DNA of 64,000 nt from Gonatopus flavifemur (GCA_018340375.1 JAFFJZ010000006.1:22078001-22142000), one strand, 5' to 3'; counted from the first letter of the stretch, positions 1 through 11,967 are shown. Notes: a model not told the origin generated them from the letters alone. Numbers and translations are program-made.

Positions 1-57
1 AAACAAAGTTTTAGAAGAAATTTGTTTACAGTGCACTTGAAGGAAAAAACTCATTCA

Positions 58-312
58 TACACTGAAAAAAAATTTATTCCAGTCAAATAAATATTTATTT
101 GTCCTGTACCAAAGAAATATTTATTAGAATTAACAAAATATTCTTTGGAACAAAAATAATTTATTTGAATTAAATAAATGGTTTTAATCGTTTATTTGAT
201 TCCAATAAATTATTTTGGTTCCAAAGAATACTTTGTTAATTCTAATAAATATTTCTTTGGTACAGGACAAATAAATATTTATTTGACTGGAATACATTTT
301 TTTTTCAGTGTA
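58..312. mobile_element. Palindromic MITE with CACTGAAAAAAAA ends
   Basis: The element is a near-complete inverted repeat of about 250 bp. The left end reads TACACTGAAAAAAAA and the right end TTTTTTTTCAGTGTA, so CACTG termini sit between TA dinucleotides, the target duplication of Tc1/mariner-type elements. The arms contain mirrored blocks of AAATAAATATTTATTTG, TACCAAAGAAATATTTATT and CAAAGAATA around a short centre near 186. It has no coding capacity. The likely mover is a Tc1/mariner-type transposase acting in trans; this is inferred from the TA site and length, not from any transposase here. Confidence 0.85.
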
Positions 313-622
313 TCGGTTATAAGTCCAGGGTGGATTGATTAAACATCCCGCACGTAGAAATGCCAGTGTTAAGGCGATGGTGACGAACGCATCAATATTG
401 AGATGGTATTGGCTACCAACGGTTGTCTGCCGATTCCGAGTCAGTATTGGTTTGATGATTAAACTGACCGTTGTTGATCAATTTCCCACCGGCACAATTT
501 TAATGAGCAAGCGTTGGCTCCAATCCTGAATGGATCCCACACCAAGGTGAACAAATATGTCGCGCACTTTGACAAAAAATTTGATGATTTCCAGAAATTT
601 TATCATATAACACTGTTGATTC
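313..622. other. Unassigned 310-bp interval, no gene
   Basis: Slightly GC-richer than its surroundings. The 64-aa plus-strand frame at 335-529 has no recognisable domain and no splice signals, and I do not call it a gene. It could be the eroded interior of an old repeat. Confidence 0.4.
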
Positions 623-2105
623 GTACTCTCTAAATCTGGAAGAGTGGAAAATCACTCGTTTCACTCCATTAAGTCTCAGAAGTGAGCCAGTCCGCTTCGA
701 GTGGAATTCTCACTCGTTTCCAGTGTTGCCAGATGGTGGGGAATTCCCCAAATGTGGGGATTTTCAAGGCAGTGTGGGGAGGAATTGAGGAACGTGAATA
801 TTAGGGGATTTTGTGGGGAATCATGGAAAAATTGGGGAGATTTGGGAAATTCTGTTAGAACTAAAACATTTGGAAACTAAGGGTACAGTCAAACAACTTC
901 GTAACGTAACTGCTCAGATAGTACAGAAGTTCGTGAATCAATCGAAAATAACTCTTCTAATTAACTTCTTATTTAATAGTTTTTTGAATTCTTTGAGAGT
1001 TCTTTAGGAATATATTGAGTTATAAAATAATTTTGTGAGAATTCTCTAGAGAACTAATCATTTCTGTTACACGGACGAAACCATGATCCCTACAAAATAC
1101 CCCCTCAAAGCAAGGAGAAAATTCATTTTTTATGGAAAAACAATTCCCTTATGTACTGAAACCCCCCAGGTAATACACAAAAATCATTATAGAATCATTT
1201 ATTTATTTATTTACCACTGACAAGTAGGAAACTGTTCTTGAATTATGAAGAGAAAACTTTCCTTGAACTCTTTTGAAATTCAAAAAATTCCCACCAAGAA
1301 GTCCAAGAACAATTTGATTTGTCAAACATTTGCGAGTGCCGTTAGAATTCTCAAAGGACTCCTATAAAATTTCAAGACGAAATGTTTGATGAATCGAATT
1401 CTTTTTGAAACTTTTTAAGAACTCGTCGTATTCTGCAAAAGTTATCAAGAACTTTTCTTTCAGAATTCATTTGGGATTCTTGTGTGCTATTTAGGTAAAT
1501 ATTATAATCACAATCAGAATTCATTTGAAGGTGTTCTTAATTTGATGAAATTGAAAGAAAACGGATTAGATCCTCCCACTATACCATCAGTTGATCAGTT
1601 AGCTCTTTTTTATACTTCTCATCAATATATTATTCTTCCTTCACTTTCAACAAATGTTTTATTTGGATTATTATGTATTTGCCGTACATTTTTCAGATAA
1701 ATCACTTTTCTTTTGTAACAGCAATACTTGAGATACATAAAACAAAGAAACAAAGTTCAATTGTCAAAGATTGTATGCTCAAGGCGGGAAAAATTAATTA
1801 TTTTGGCGGAAAATTTGAAAAATAAAATTTTGGGGATTTTTTGGGGATTCAATGTGAAAATTGGGGATTTTGTGGGGATTTTGTTCATCAGAATTGTGGA
1901 ATCTGAGGAAAAAATTCTGGCAACACTGCTCGTTTCACTCTTTTAGACTGAAAAATTTCACTCTAGAATTGGAATGGCTGTGAATTTATAACCTCAAACC
2001 TTAGATTATCCTTCTAAAACAGTGGAAATTTCACTCAAAATTTCGACAGGCTCACTTTTGGCTGGCTAAAGAGTGAAATACCACTCTAACAAATTTAGAG
2101 AGCAC
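623..2105. mobile_element. Palindromic element split by a hAT-like insertion
   Basis: The left arm (623-712) begins GTACTCTCTAAATCTGG and continues with AGAGTGG and AAATCACTCGTTTCACTC blocks. The right arm (1937-2105) ends with the complement, TTTAGAGAGCAC, preceded by AGAGTGAAATACCACTC and GAAATTTCACTC. The arms are interrupted by the element at 721-1928. Removing that insert and one 8-bp duplication leaves an element of about 270 bp. No coding capacity is seen. The pattern is a hairpin MITE built from GAGTGAAATTTCACTC-like motifs; its superfamily is unclear. Confidence 0.7.
721..1928. mobile_element. Non-autonomous hAT-like element, 8-bp target duplication
   Basis: The termini are CAGTGTTGCCAGA and its complement TCTGGCAACACTG. 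They are flanked by an exact 8-bp direct repeat, CTCGTTTC, at 713-720 and 1929-1936. An 8-bp duplication with CAGTG-type ends is characteristic of the hAT superfamily. Subterminal regions on both sides repeat GGGGATTTT or GGGGAATT many times, plausible transposase-binding sites. No frame in the 1.2-kb interior resembles a hAT transposase, so it is non-autonomous. The duplication is perfect, so the insertion is not very old; it is younger than the palindromic element it splits. Confidence 0.85.
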
Positions 2106-2651
2106 CATATGAAAATCCTATATTGTTCGATGCACGGTTGAACTCCGAAAAATATGATGAAATAAAATAATTTTAGACTACGTGAGTACCTGACAATCTT
2201 CCGTACGTTTTTCGTTAGATTTCGATGGATCCCCGACTCACTAAGGACTTCAAAATGCATTGAAGTTCAAAAGAATTCTTTTTTAATGGAGAAATGTATT
2301 CTATGTAAATCGATATAACAGTTTTCGCGTCAGGATCTATATATTACGTATGTTCCTGAACATCTGAGTTCATACGAATGTACAGAAGAATTGATGTCGG
2401 TAACCGGTGGTCGGTACCAGATCGGAGTTATTTTGCGTTATCATTCCGCAGTTCGACCAACGTCGGCTGCCTACGGTTGTACACTGGTAGCCTGCATTGC
2501 ACCGGTACTGAGTCATTCGTAAATTTCTACGTGGGTATATTTGAATACTTACAACGTTGAATTTGAAAAAAAAACATAACTAAACATAAATTATAGCCTC
2601 TTCGCGGGGAGTTTCACGGATTGTTTCAACACACGAATTTCTGATCTTTAG
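2106..2651. other. Gene-free interval
   Basis: Nothing coding is supported. A GC-richer part at about 2390-2540 has loosely mirrored GGTAACCGGTGG and TGCACCGGTAC words and may be an old repeat fragment. Confidence 0.4.
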
Positions 2652-3302
2652 TAACCCATGCAGGTATTGCCAAGATTGAAAAAAACCCAAGCTTGTCCCA
2701 AGGTTGCAACATGTGTCAGAAACAAACCTCCCTCAAGAACAATTGGCCCAATATTGTTCCATGATTGTCCCGTTGTTCCCAATAGATGATCAGGCATGGT
2801 ACATTTGTTAATATTTTTGAAATGATCACTACATTTGGTACAAGCTTGACACAAGGGTAAAAATCGAGGATTCGTTGAGAACAATTGTGCCAATATTGCC
2901 CACATGAGTGGCACAATGTTTATCAATATTGACTAAATTTTGATCAAAATTATAATTCAATAATAGAATCAAAATTGATTGAAATATCAAAGAACGCAAA
3001 GTTTCTAATGATCATACAAGCTTGTCCCAATCTTGTCACATTTTTTCGATCGTTTTAAGATAATTCATATACGGTATTCTAAGGGAGAAAGTCATGAACT
3101 GAAATATGAATGAATTACTTTTTATATCCATATTTGCGATCAAAGAAGCATTGTTTGGTGCTTGGTAAATGGCACAAGCTTGTCCTGATCTTATTTGTCC
3201 CAAGCCTGGGCCAAGTTTGGTGAATTGTTCAAGATAAGTCTCGGCAGGTCTTGTGCCAGGCTTGGTCCATCATTGGGCCATTGGTCAACACACACATGGG
3301 TA
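2652..3302. mobile_element. CCCATGCAGG-ended element, copy 1
   Basis: The left end (TAACCCATGCAGGTATTGCC) matches the copy at 34306. The right end, read inward on the minus strand, is TACCCATGTGTGTTGACCA, giving short imperfect inverted ends. Two parts align with the second copy: 2654-2706 and about 3014-3290, the latter including the block TTTTAAGATAATTCA and the GCCTGGGCCAAGTTTGGT block. The 300 bp between them is extra here and lies between two AAGCTTGTCCCAA words, which suggests recombination or duplication at that word. The interior is full of TTGTCCCAA, GGCCCAATATTG and GTGCCAATATTG words. No protein is encoded. Confidence 0.6.
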
Positions 3303-5416
3303 GTTTTCATCAGGAGATTTTCTTTCTGGTATACCATCGGCCATCTCATACCGCTATATCTCATTATTTATCCGTGATCTCTTTTCAAAGATTTAGCACA
3401 CGAAGGGATAATACGAAGCTCTTTCTACTTGTCTTCAAATTGCCACGTTGAAACGATCCCCCAGCCCATCCGGATCTCATCGGGAACTGGTATCTCAATA
3501 AACTTTTTAATAAATTCATGAAAGTCAATAGTTAAGGTCCGAATTGTACTTTCTTGAAAAGTTTCTCACGTGGAAATGAATCTTGGAAACTTACTCCCAT
3601 GTATCACAGAGAAATTCTTTTATTATTTTCATGCTCCCGGAACGAAAAGACCAAAAGTACAGCAATAAATCCAAATATTGGCAAGCACAAAAGGTTTTCG
3701 TCGCGTGGTGTAGGTGGAATTTGTATACGTTGCAACAAACGTACTAAACGAGTCGTTGAAGCGTCACCAGACTGCATGCGATTCTTTGTCCCGTTGCATT
3801 CTTTCGTTCTTTCTTATCTTCACTACACATAGTTGGTGGATTTTAAAGATTCTGAAGCACGCCAATCGATATGTAAGAAGGAATTTATCCGCAGTTTTAT
3901 TATTGAAACAGGTCACGAATTCTTTGTCTCTCGTTCTCCATACGTTTCGAGCTTTCGCTCCGAGTATAAAGAGATAAGAGAAAATTGTATCACTTTTTCA
4001 CATACTCGATTCAATGTTATTTGCTTCTCAATGTAGTCTTTTTTCCCTCCATTCATAATACACGATTAAACGTGTCGACTGACGTGAACGTACACTTCCT
4101 TCCGACCGATAAATTCATTCCATTCAGGGAAGTTTGATTTTTTCTCTTTCTCCTGTACATTCAGGTTTTTTCTTTTCTCTTATCTCGGTAAAAAGTGAAA
4201 AGTTGACTGTCGACTTGGAGCGGTATAATTAATCAACTACAAACGATTTATCATTGTCAGGGTGTTGCAAATGAAGCTTCTCAACTCCTGTGAAATTCAT
4301 CGTGGAAATTGCTAAGCTTGGAAATTTGAGAGATAAAACAACACGAGAGGTTCATAAAATTATGTTGAGGATTATTATTATCACTCGACGCGTTGTGTAA
4401 CGAGAATGTGTTCCAATCTTCGAACCACAAAGTACATTTTTTACAAATTTCATATATATATATATTACACGTTTTTATTCCCTTCTTGAATTTTGATCGT
4501 CGAACGGATTAAACCTGGGACGATCCATCCGCCGATCTCAGTCGCGTAATGGGTTAAAAGGGTACTCTAGAGCTCTTCTGAGGCTCGCCTGAGAGATTGA
4601 GATAGAAGAATACCTCGTCCTCCTCATCGTCCGTTCATGTCACTTTCGATCTGTATTCCGGAGAAATTTTATGACCCATCGTAATCGTAAACTGGGTACC
4701 AAAAAAATCTCATCTTCTCATAGTCGTTATTCCGTTTTCGTCTGATGTTTCAACAATATTTCCTTCCCGATGAATGCCGATTGTTCATGTTTTTTTTACA
4801 GGATGTTAAAGGTTTTTTCCCCAAAAATGAGTCTCCAAAGAACCCGTTGACAAATGAGGGATGAAAACGATCGAAAATCTCGAGCTTCTACGAGTTCCTG
4901 CATACATGTATCATCATCGACGGAACAGAAAGAAACGGCAACTCGAGCGGAACGATGAAATTCGTCAAAGCTCGGTCAGAACGCGTGTTCTCTCTATTGC
5001 ATTCTCTTCTCTGTACAACTCTTCTCGTTCTCAAACTACGTAACCGTCGCAGACCATCGATGCTGAAAAACGTTATCGACATGGAACGGCTGATTTAGTA
5101 TTTTGACACATTGCAAATCCGTACGCGGTTTCGTGAATTGACCTTTCAAATTGGGAATCGATCGCACAGGAAAATGGATGGAAAACGAAACAAATGAGTA
5201 AATTTGTTTCCGATCCGCGATGGGCGGTTACGTTAACAATTTTTTCTTCTTTTACCAGTCCTGTTAGTTGCTTTACAAAGCATTTAGATACAACGTACCG
5301 GGAGAGAAATTTGTAAACCAGTTAAAAGATAGACGAAGCGTTGGAAAGGATGAAATTAGGAATTCAAATATCTGGTCAACATTTATATAACTTTTCTCGA
5401 TAATCTTAAACGACCC
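3303..5416. other. Gene-free interval
   Basis: About 2.1 kb without a supported gene. Short frames at 3554-3977 and 4861-5043 lack domains, good starts or splice context. A short (AT)n tract lies at about 4449-4466. Confidence 0.5.
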
Positions 5417-5475
5417 TACTAGCATGACTGGCGCAAGACTGGGCCAAAGTGGGCCGGAAATTATACACGCTAAGG
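5417..5475. repeat. Short fragment with TGGGCCAAAGTGGGCC motifs
   Basis: About 60 bp with the words ATGACTGGCGCAAGACTGGGCC and AGTGGGCCGG resembles the interior vocabulary of the CCCATACAGG-ended elements at 2652, 34306 and 55133. It is too short to align with confidence and may be a solo fragment. Confidence 0.3.
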
Positions 5476-8333
5476 GATTGTAAACTTTTCATTTGTTTTC
5501 CTTTCGTTTCTCTTTTCATCGGCGTCCTGTTCTCTTGACATTGCATCACCACGCGTCACTTTGATCCCCTCACGTGCGACATGCGATTCAGTGAAACGAA
5601 CAAACCGTCGTCAGGGAGGACTACGATTGTGAGTGCAACAGCGTCGATGCAATCACAGGATCGCTCTTACCTTTGTGTATCACCTTTGTACAAGATCCGC
5701 AAAGGGCACTGGAAAATGGAATTAATAGAAATTAAATGGATGTGGAATGTATCGAATACTTGTATAACTCGTTCCTGTCATTAAACTAATGATAATGGCC
5801 CTTAAAGCTCCTCTCGGGTGTCGTTATGTACGTAGGTGATGCAAGTACATCGCATACTAGACATAACAAAATTACCGTGTAAGCTAAAACGCGTCAGCAT
5901 CTCGCTTTCATTCACAACTCCCCGTCGCGCTTATATACCTAACGACTCGAATTATTCTCGCTTTATTGGAAATTTTTTCAAATGGATTTCACTCTTGTGG
6001 ATGCATCATGCCTTGCCTTTTTTCTCCCTATCCTCCGAATCGCACGTAATCATCTCCGAATATTAAAAGCATTTCTTTTTATTCCTCCCCCTCATCTACG
6101 GGGATGTGGATTGGATAAAATCGTTTTAATTATAAGTGTTAAATGTAACAGGTAACATTTAATTGTTGTTTTTTTTTTTAATGTTCAATTCAAGGAACTT
6201 TTACTTGGAATAACAATAAATTACGATGTCAAAATCTCAAATACATTCACGATCTATCTACTTTCCAATCTGGGATCTTTCCATCGTCAATTGTTCAGAT
6301 CGCTGACGGAAGAGAGACAGTTTTCCCGTCGAGATGAGTACATTTTTTGTTTTTTTTTCTCATTCGCGCCGTATTAAAGAGGGATTTAGTTTTAATCTGC
6401 TTTTATAACGGTTCAATTCATTTTCACTTTATCGATATTTTTTACAAAAAGATTTCCAATTTTGTGAGATGAATTTTTTTTATGTTATCGGTTTACCACG
6501 CGAGTACAAATTATTGTTCCTATTTTGAATAAAAGTCTATATTCTAAACCATTCTTTTTGTTTATATCTCACAATAGAATGCTTTTTTATGTTTCTTTTC
6601 GAATAATCGATTTCGCGATCGTGAATTAGAAATCACGTTAGTCTCGGTCATTCAAAGGAAGGTATCTGTGATGGACTTGCGAGTTGAAAAACAAAGGGCA
6701 AAAAGCTGGGAACTATTGGCTCGCATCTTCTTTCTATATTCACCCTCGTGTCATTTACATATCGAGATTTCCTTCCGTATTCAACCGTAGAGTAGTCATC
6801 GTAGTGTAACCTCTCTCACTATACATTTGGCTTGGATCGTGGATTTGAATCGAAGTCATCCATACCGAAGAGAAGTCGGTGACGCGACCCGAGCGTTGCG
6901 AAGTTCAAGAAAAACCCTTAGAGAGGGAAAAGGGCTTTTCATTGTTTATTCAAGAAAGAGTCTCTCCAAAGATCGTATAGCGATCACGAGTGGGGCGCGT
7001 GGTAACCATTACCAGGAAGGGAAAAAAAATCTATCCCACCCATTACCGTACTTTCGTATTTAAATGATGCACCTAAAATTCAATGAAGAATTAGCATGAT
7101 TTTCTCGGGAATCCATGGATCCTTCGAAGGACTGAATTCTTGAATGTGGATTTTTCTGACATATATAACGGAATATATGTCGAACGTTTTACCAACGAAA
7201 GTTATGTTAAGATCGTATAAGATAATATATCATCTGTCCGCATCGGAACTCGAAACGACGTCAAACTACTGAAGTGTACCACAAAAATACCAAATAGATA
7301 TCCGAACGAGATTTCGTGAATTTTTCGAGTTGAATAGATTGCGGAAAAAACAATGTAAGAAAATATAGGTGACGTTGCCAAAGTTTTGGAAACTGATTGA
7401 AATTCATATGCCGTAATGCGCTGTTGTGTACACTCTATTCAAAATTCCAACTTAAAATTGTATGGAAAATTCAATACTATCTTTTATCGATGCCAAATTT
7501 CTACCAACTTATTTCCATTCTATAAAAAATCAATCGAGGTATATTTATAAATATCTTGAGAAAATATTTTGGAAAAATGAGATTGGTTTAAAATTTAGCG
7601 AGAATCTTCACACCCGAAAGTGAAGGGCTTAAGGGAAGGATAAAGAAGGGAATGAAAAAGACAGGAAGGTGGAGGAGAATCATCCGAAGTAACTCTACCT
7701 TTATATCGATCCTCGAATAAGACATACGCATACAGGTTGTTGAAAAAGAATGAGCCAAAGTACAAGGAAAAAGAGAAGAGAGAAAAAGATAAAGGAACTA
7801 AAATCCAACTTCGGATGGTAGATTAAAGGGGACGTTTCAACGAGTCGAATGAAAGAGCTTCTATTGTTTCTTCCAAATCACCCTCTACCCTCGTACGAAA
7901 GCTATTTCTGAATGTAAGAAAAATGTTATCCCTGTTCTTTCATTTTTCGAATATTCCTGCGCGCAAAAAAAAAACAGGAGTCGCAAGGGCACTGGTTTGT
8001 TTTCTAATTTGTCATTGAAAAATTTTCCTTCATCAGAATTTTACTGGATAAACAGAATATGTTGTCGCAGAAACTGATAAACAGTTTGTTTTATTGAAAT
8101 ACAACAAAATCAAAATATCGAACTATACGACAAAAATTCATGATCCAAATTTTCGATGACTATATGCAGAGAACTGGCGAGATATTACATTACGTGACTT
8201 TCCTGAAAATAAAGTTGGAGATTCAAAAACCGAGCAGTTTGGTGATGAGAAATCATCAATCGGTTGATTTTGTTATACATCAATTGCGAGATAAAAATTT
8301 ACGAAAGGTTAGGTGATTTAATATCTCACGGGT
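5476..8333. other. Gene-free interval
   Basis: No supported gene. Frames at 5581-5784, 5836-6066 and 6827-7063 are at most 78 codons, have no recognisable domain and show no codon bias distinct from background. Confidence 0.5.
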
Positions 8334-8482
8334 TCCCTGCGTGTAGTAGGTCACTTTTGGACAGAATATAAATTCGAGAAGAATAAATTCGTTCCCTGGA
8401 TTTTAATGGATTTCAAAATGGATTTTAAAATTCATGACATACCAGTCAACGAAAATTTGGATCACTAATTTTTTCCGTGCAG
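8334..8482. mobile_element. Degenerate copy of the CACGGAAAAAA palindromic MITE
   Basis: The right end (about 8446-8482) reads TCAACGAAAATTTGGATCAC and then ATTTTTTCCGTGCAG. It is almost identical to 30901-30938, the right end of the element that hosts the first mariner. The left half keeps GTCACTTTTGGAC and CTGGATTTTAATGG, which match that element's arm in mirror image, but the outermost left ~35 bp are lost or scrambled. It is an old, partly deleted copy of the same family. Confidence 0.6.
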
Positions 8483-9060
8483 TACCGAACTCTCATTCCC
8501 GCACTCTATTAATTTACACGAATGATCCGAGATAAATACAGGTCCACTGATAAATCGGCAAAACATCACTGTTCTCTTCCATCGATTCGTTACTTTTTCA
8601 TGCGACACAAAGTCTTTGATTCCTATAGGAAAAGAGAAAGATGGGAAGGGAGAAGAAGGACAAAAGAAATCAATGAAACCCAAGCTGGAACGATAACAAA
8701 GAGTTTGACAGTTATCGAATTGGGTTGCGTACGACATTTAAAAAATTTTAATCGAACATCTATCATTGAATACCTTTGCCGCATCTCACTCACAATGACT
8801 CAAGAAACTACAGGGAGGAGAAAAAATTTGCTTTTACAGCGAAATCTGATGTTGCTGGATATCTTTTGCCGGAGCAGCAAATTTTTTGCTGTGACAACTA
8901 TTTATTCGCTATCATAGCAATCTTGTTAGCTACGACAGCGAATTTTCAGATGTGGCAGCTGAAAATGTTGACTTCAACAGCAAAATTTGATGTCACAGGA
9001 AGAAAATTTGCTGCTCGAACAAACCCCAGCAACTTCATCCATGAAACTGTCTAGGCCCTC

Positions 9061-9225
9061 GCACGGAAAAAATTATTTTGCTGCAGCAGCAAAGTGGCTA
9101 GCACGGACATGGACAGCCATTAAATTAGCTCCTGCAGCTAAATTGTAGCTGCAGGAGCCAATTTAATGGCTGTCCGTGTCCGTGCTAGCTACTTAGCTGC
9201 TGCAGCTAAATTATTGTTTCCGTGC
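9061..9225. mobile_element. 165-bp palindromic MITE with GCACGGAAAAAA ends (copy 1)
   Basis: The two halves are mirror images. TTGCTGCAGCAGC, GCTAGCACGGACATGGACAG and CCATTAAATTAGCTCCTGCA in the left half face their complements in the right half, ending TTTCCGTGC. Related copies lie at 44474-44617 and 31284-31579. As RNA this would fold into one long hairpin. It has no frame of interest. Confidence 0.85.
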
Positions 9226-9347
9226 GCGAGAATCTAGCCAAGGGCTAGAAAGAGTCTAGTTGCCAGCGGGGAACTTATAAGGGCCTAGCGAGGGCTGATA
9301 TAACGCTTGCTCAAACAAAACGGACCCAGCAAAATCAAATTTCCCTG

Positions 9348-9604
9348 CACAGAGAGAAATAATTACTATCATCGACAATATATTTTCTTGTTCCAAGAAA
9401 TTCATTTTTCCAAAAATATTTTCTCTTGATTCAAGAAAATTTTTCTAGAACCAAGCATAGATTTTTTGAATTGAGAAAATATTTTCTTGATTCAAGAAAA
9501 TTTCACTTGGCTCCACACCATATTAGCTGCATCCAAGAATATATATTCTCAAAAATATTCGAGAATATATTTTCTTGGTATCAGTAATTATTTCTCTCAG
9601 TGTG
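9348..9604. mobile_element. MITE with CACAGAGAGAAATAATTACT ends
   Basis: The left terminus CACAGAGAGAAATAATTACT faces AGTAATTATTTCTCTCAGTG at the right, a terminal inverted repeat of about 20 bp with one small gap. The interior consists of variants of TTTTCTTGATTCAAGAAAA, giving many small nested palindromes. TA follows the right end, but a clean target duplication on the left is not evident. Confidence 0.65.
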
Positions 9605-9635
9605 TAACAACAGCGAATTTCTTTTTTCTCCGTGC

Positions 9636-10002
9636 AATTGTATATCTATGCGAGTGCACATTGAGGGAACAATAACTTCAGAAAAAGGAGGATTCTTGCA
9701 ATATTGCCTAGAAAATTGGAGTCCTATTTTGGCCCAGACCTTCCAAACATGGCTCACGGCAAGACCCGAGATTCAAACAATTTCATTTCCAGCAGAGTTC
9801 AATTCTATTCAAAGGAAAGCAAAATGAAACCCAGATAATATCAGTTTCCCGACTATTTCCTTTCTACTGTTTCAGAATCAAAAGTGAAAGGAATTCAATT
9901 GGGAAATATGTAGAAGGTAATTGAATCCCATTCATAGAATAAAAATCATCATTAAACAGATTTAAAGTGAACTGCTCCTGCATTCTATTATATTAACACT
10001 AA
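9636..10002. other. Gene-free interval
   Basis: Nothing supported. The 75-codon plus-strand frame running into this segment starts inside a MITE and is not a gene. Confidence 0.45.
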
Positions 10003-10004
10003 TA

Positions 10005-10918
10005 GAGGTAAGGGTGGATATATGGGCCCCCACTTTCTTTATTTGTAATAACTTCTTCCATTTTCAGCATAAAAATCTAAAATACATCATAATTCTTCTA
10101 TGAACTACCCAACACTGATTGCATGAAGTCCCGTTTCATTCTTCGCAGCCATTAAAGGAATAAAATCGTTTTTCCAAAGTTTCCCATTTTTTCATTACCA
10201 ACATTTGTGCGGGTAATATGGGCCTCAAGGTATTTTTGTCAAAGAAATGAAACAATTGAAGGAAAGTGTTCATTTACTCATAAATCCACATAGAATAGAG
10301 TTGGATCTAGATATAAATTGAAAGTCCGCTTGGATATTGCGTCAAAATGAAGAAAAGTGACTTATCATAAACCAACTGGAAAAATCATTTTTGTTTCAAT
10401 TCATTTACAGAAGTCACAATTGTAAACATCTTTTTCGCAACCAGCACAATCATTGCGAGCCCACATGTCACAAACCACACACTTGACCCACAGTTCAGAT
10501 TCAGAGTCGGGGGCCATAATACCCGCAGTGCAGAGAGCCCGTATATCCACCCTGACCATCTTGGAGAATAAAATTTTTCTACCCTCAACTTTGTGAATCA
10601 ATTGACATTACTTGATGTGAAACGCGATCTTTAAAGCATACTAAATACATACCCAAACTTGGTTTCACCGGTTGAAATGAAAAAACTGTAGTAATATTAG
10701 GTCCAACTCTTACCTTTCAAACTTTTGATAACGAGCACACAATTCATTGCTTGATATATCATCAACCATAACAGCTGAGCGATCAGCGCGATCTACAGTG
10801 TCGTTTGTGAACTAGTTCCAGTAGTTTGAGTGTTCACCGCTAGAATTCGCGACTCACATAATCAGATACAGAGGGAGCCCATATTACCAGCAGGGGCCCA
10901 TTATTCCACCTTTGCCTC
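10005..10918. mobile_element. Pogo-like element remnant, TA target site
   Basis: The ends are inverted complements. Left is GAGGTAAGGGTGGATATATG followed by GGCCCCC. Right, read inward, is GAGGCAAAGGTGGAATAATG followed by GGCCCC. TA flanks both ends (10003-10004 and 10919-10920), as for pogo/Tc1 elements. The only coding relic is the zinc-binding tail at 10401-10601 on the minus strand. At 914 bp it lacks room for a full transposase, so it is an internally deleted derivative. Confidence 0.75.
10401..10601 (-). pseudogene. C-terminal zinc-binding tail of a pogo/jerky-type transposase
   Basis: The 66-residue minus-strand frame ends with WVKCVVCDMWARNDCAGCEK and VYNCDFCK. Spaced cysteines around a tryptophan (W-x2-C-x2-C-x-x-W ... 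C-x2-C ... C-x2-C) resemble the PHD-like zinc finger often found at the C-terminus of insect pogo/jerky-like DDE transposases. The position where the family usually has His (W-x-H-x2-C) is Arg here, and one cysteine of the first knuckle (LCTAG) is not visible, so metal binding is probably lost. No DDE catalytic domain lies upstream within the element. The ATG at 10601 is simply the first Met of the remaining frame. The family call rests on pattern recognition, not alignment. Confidence 0.6.
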
Positions 10919-10920
10919 TA

Positions 10921-11967
10921 ATATAAAAATTGTTCCTCTGTCGGAAAGTAAACACTTTCCATCAAGTGTGAAGTTGATTTTCCCGAAAGAAAGACGAGGA
11001 TAAGTCTATAAGTGTAACAAACACACTGTTTCTCCCACATCTGCGAGGGAAGTGTGGGTTGTTCGCATATATGTAGAATTATTAATATCTTTTGGTCAAC
11101 ATTCAACAAAAATGTCTCTTTATTGGACCTTGATCAGTTTTATACTGAAGCAAAAGGTCTAATTGAATATTCAACAGCTTAGAAAATTTAGCCACTTTAA
11201 CCTGCCAGTGGTCATCGGAACAATAAAATAAGTATCAAATAAAAATAGCAGAACATGTTTGTTTGTCTGAATTAATTTTTTCTTCAGCGTATTTATCTTG
11301 CACATAAACCGGACATATTTATAGAATTTTGATCAATATCATAAAAATACGATACCCGTGAACGATCGAAAGATGATTATCCTTTACATTTCCAGTTACA
11401 GTATTCCACATTTCATTGAAGAGGAAAAATTCGATTCCTGGAAGATCATTGAGAGAATCAAGTAACAACGAACCCTGTATCTAGTTTTCGCAGCTCCGGT
11501 AAACGAAGGAATTCGAACCTTCGTCGAATCGAATAGCTTTCTCCTGTAATTCGAAAAGACTCCTGGTAAATCCAAGTATTTTATGTCTTTGGAAAGTTTA
11601 TTGGAGTGAAGATCAAAGGCTGTTCCAACGTGAAACTTTCCAGTTTATAATTTTCTTTCCACACGTTTGAGTTGAATTTCAGTTACTTAAGTATAACACG
11701 GCGTGGCGTTATAATTGATTCGAAAATATTTATTTATTTATACATCATAAGCGGGGAAAGTTCAATTAAGGTAGTTCTCCGGGAGAATTCAGGATCAAAT
11801 TAGAAAAATCATTGGCAAGCAGAGCACCAAGGTCAAAGGAATTCGATAATCATATTCGTTGGGACTTATATTCTTGTTTATGACAAAAAAAAGAACCAAC
11901 TCGTAGTATAAATAAACAACCTTGTAACAACAACGCGAAATTTTACATGGTTTTTTTCTTAAAAAAT
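10921..11967. other. Gene-free interval
   Basis: No supported gene or clear repeat; AT-rich with only a 63-codon minus-strand frame of no recognisable type. Confidence 0.45.

Larger units (their letters stand above)
8811..9635. mobile_element. Composite CACGGAGAAAA-ended element carrying two MITEs
   Basis: The left end (CAGGGAGGAGAAAAAATTTG) and right end (CGAATTTCTTTTTTCTCCGTG) are imperfect inverted complements. The interior repeats CAGCGAAATCTGATGT, CAGCAAATTTTTTGCTGTGAC and similar words. Two further elements lie inside: the palindrome at 9061-9225 and the MITE at 9348-9604. Outer-element sequence resumes between and after them (CAGCAAAATCAAATTT, then AACAGCGAATTT), so the outer element is the oldest layer. 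No coding capacity is seen. Confidence 0.5.

Noticed and set aside
328..344. AGGGTGGATTGATT resembling the first mariner's inverted end
   Set aside because: Only about 13 bases match and neither the TSD nor the rest of the terminus is present.
8522..8917. 131-codon plus-strand frame
   Set aside because: It runs into the CACGGAGAAAA-ended element and is antisense to another frame; no domain.
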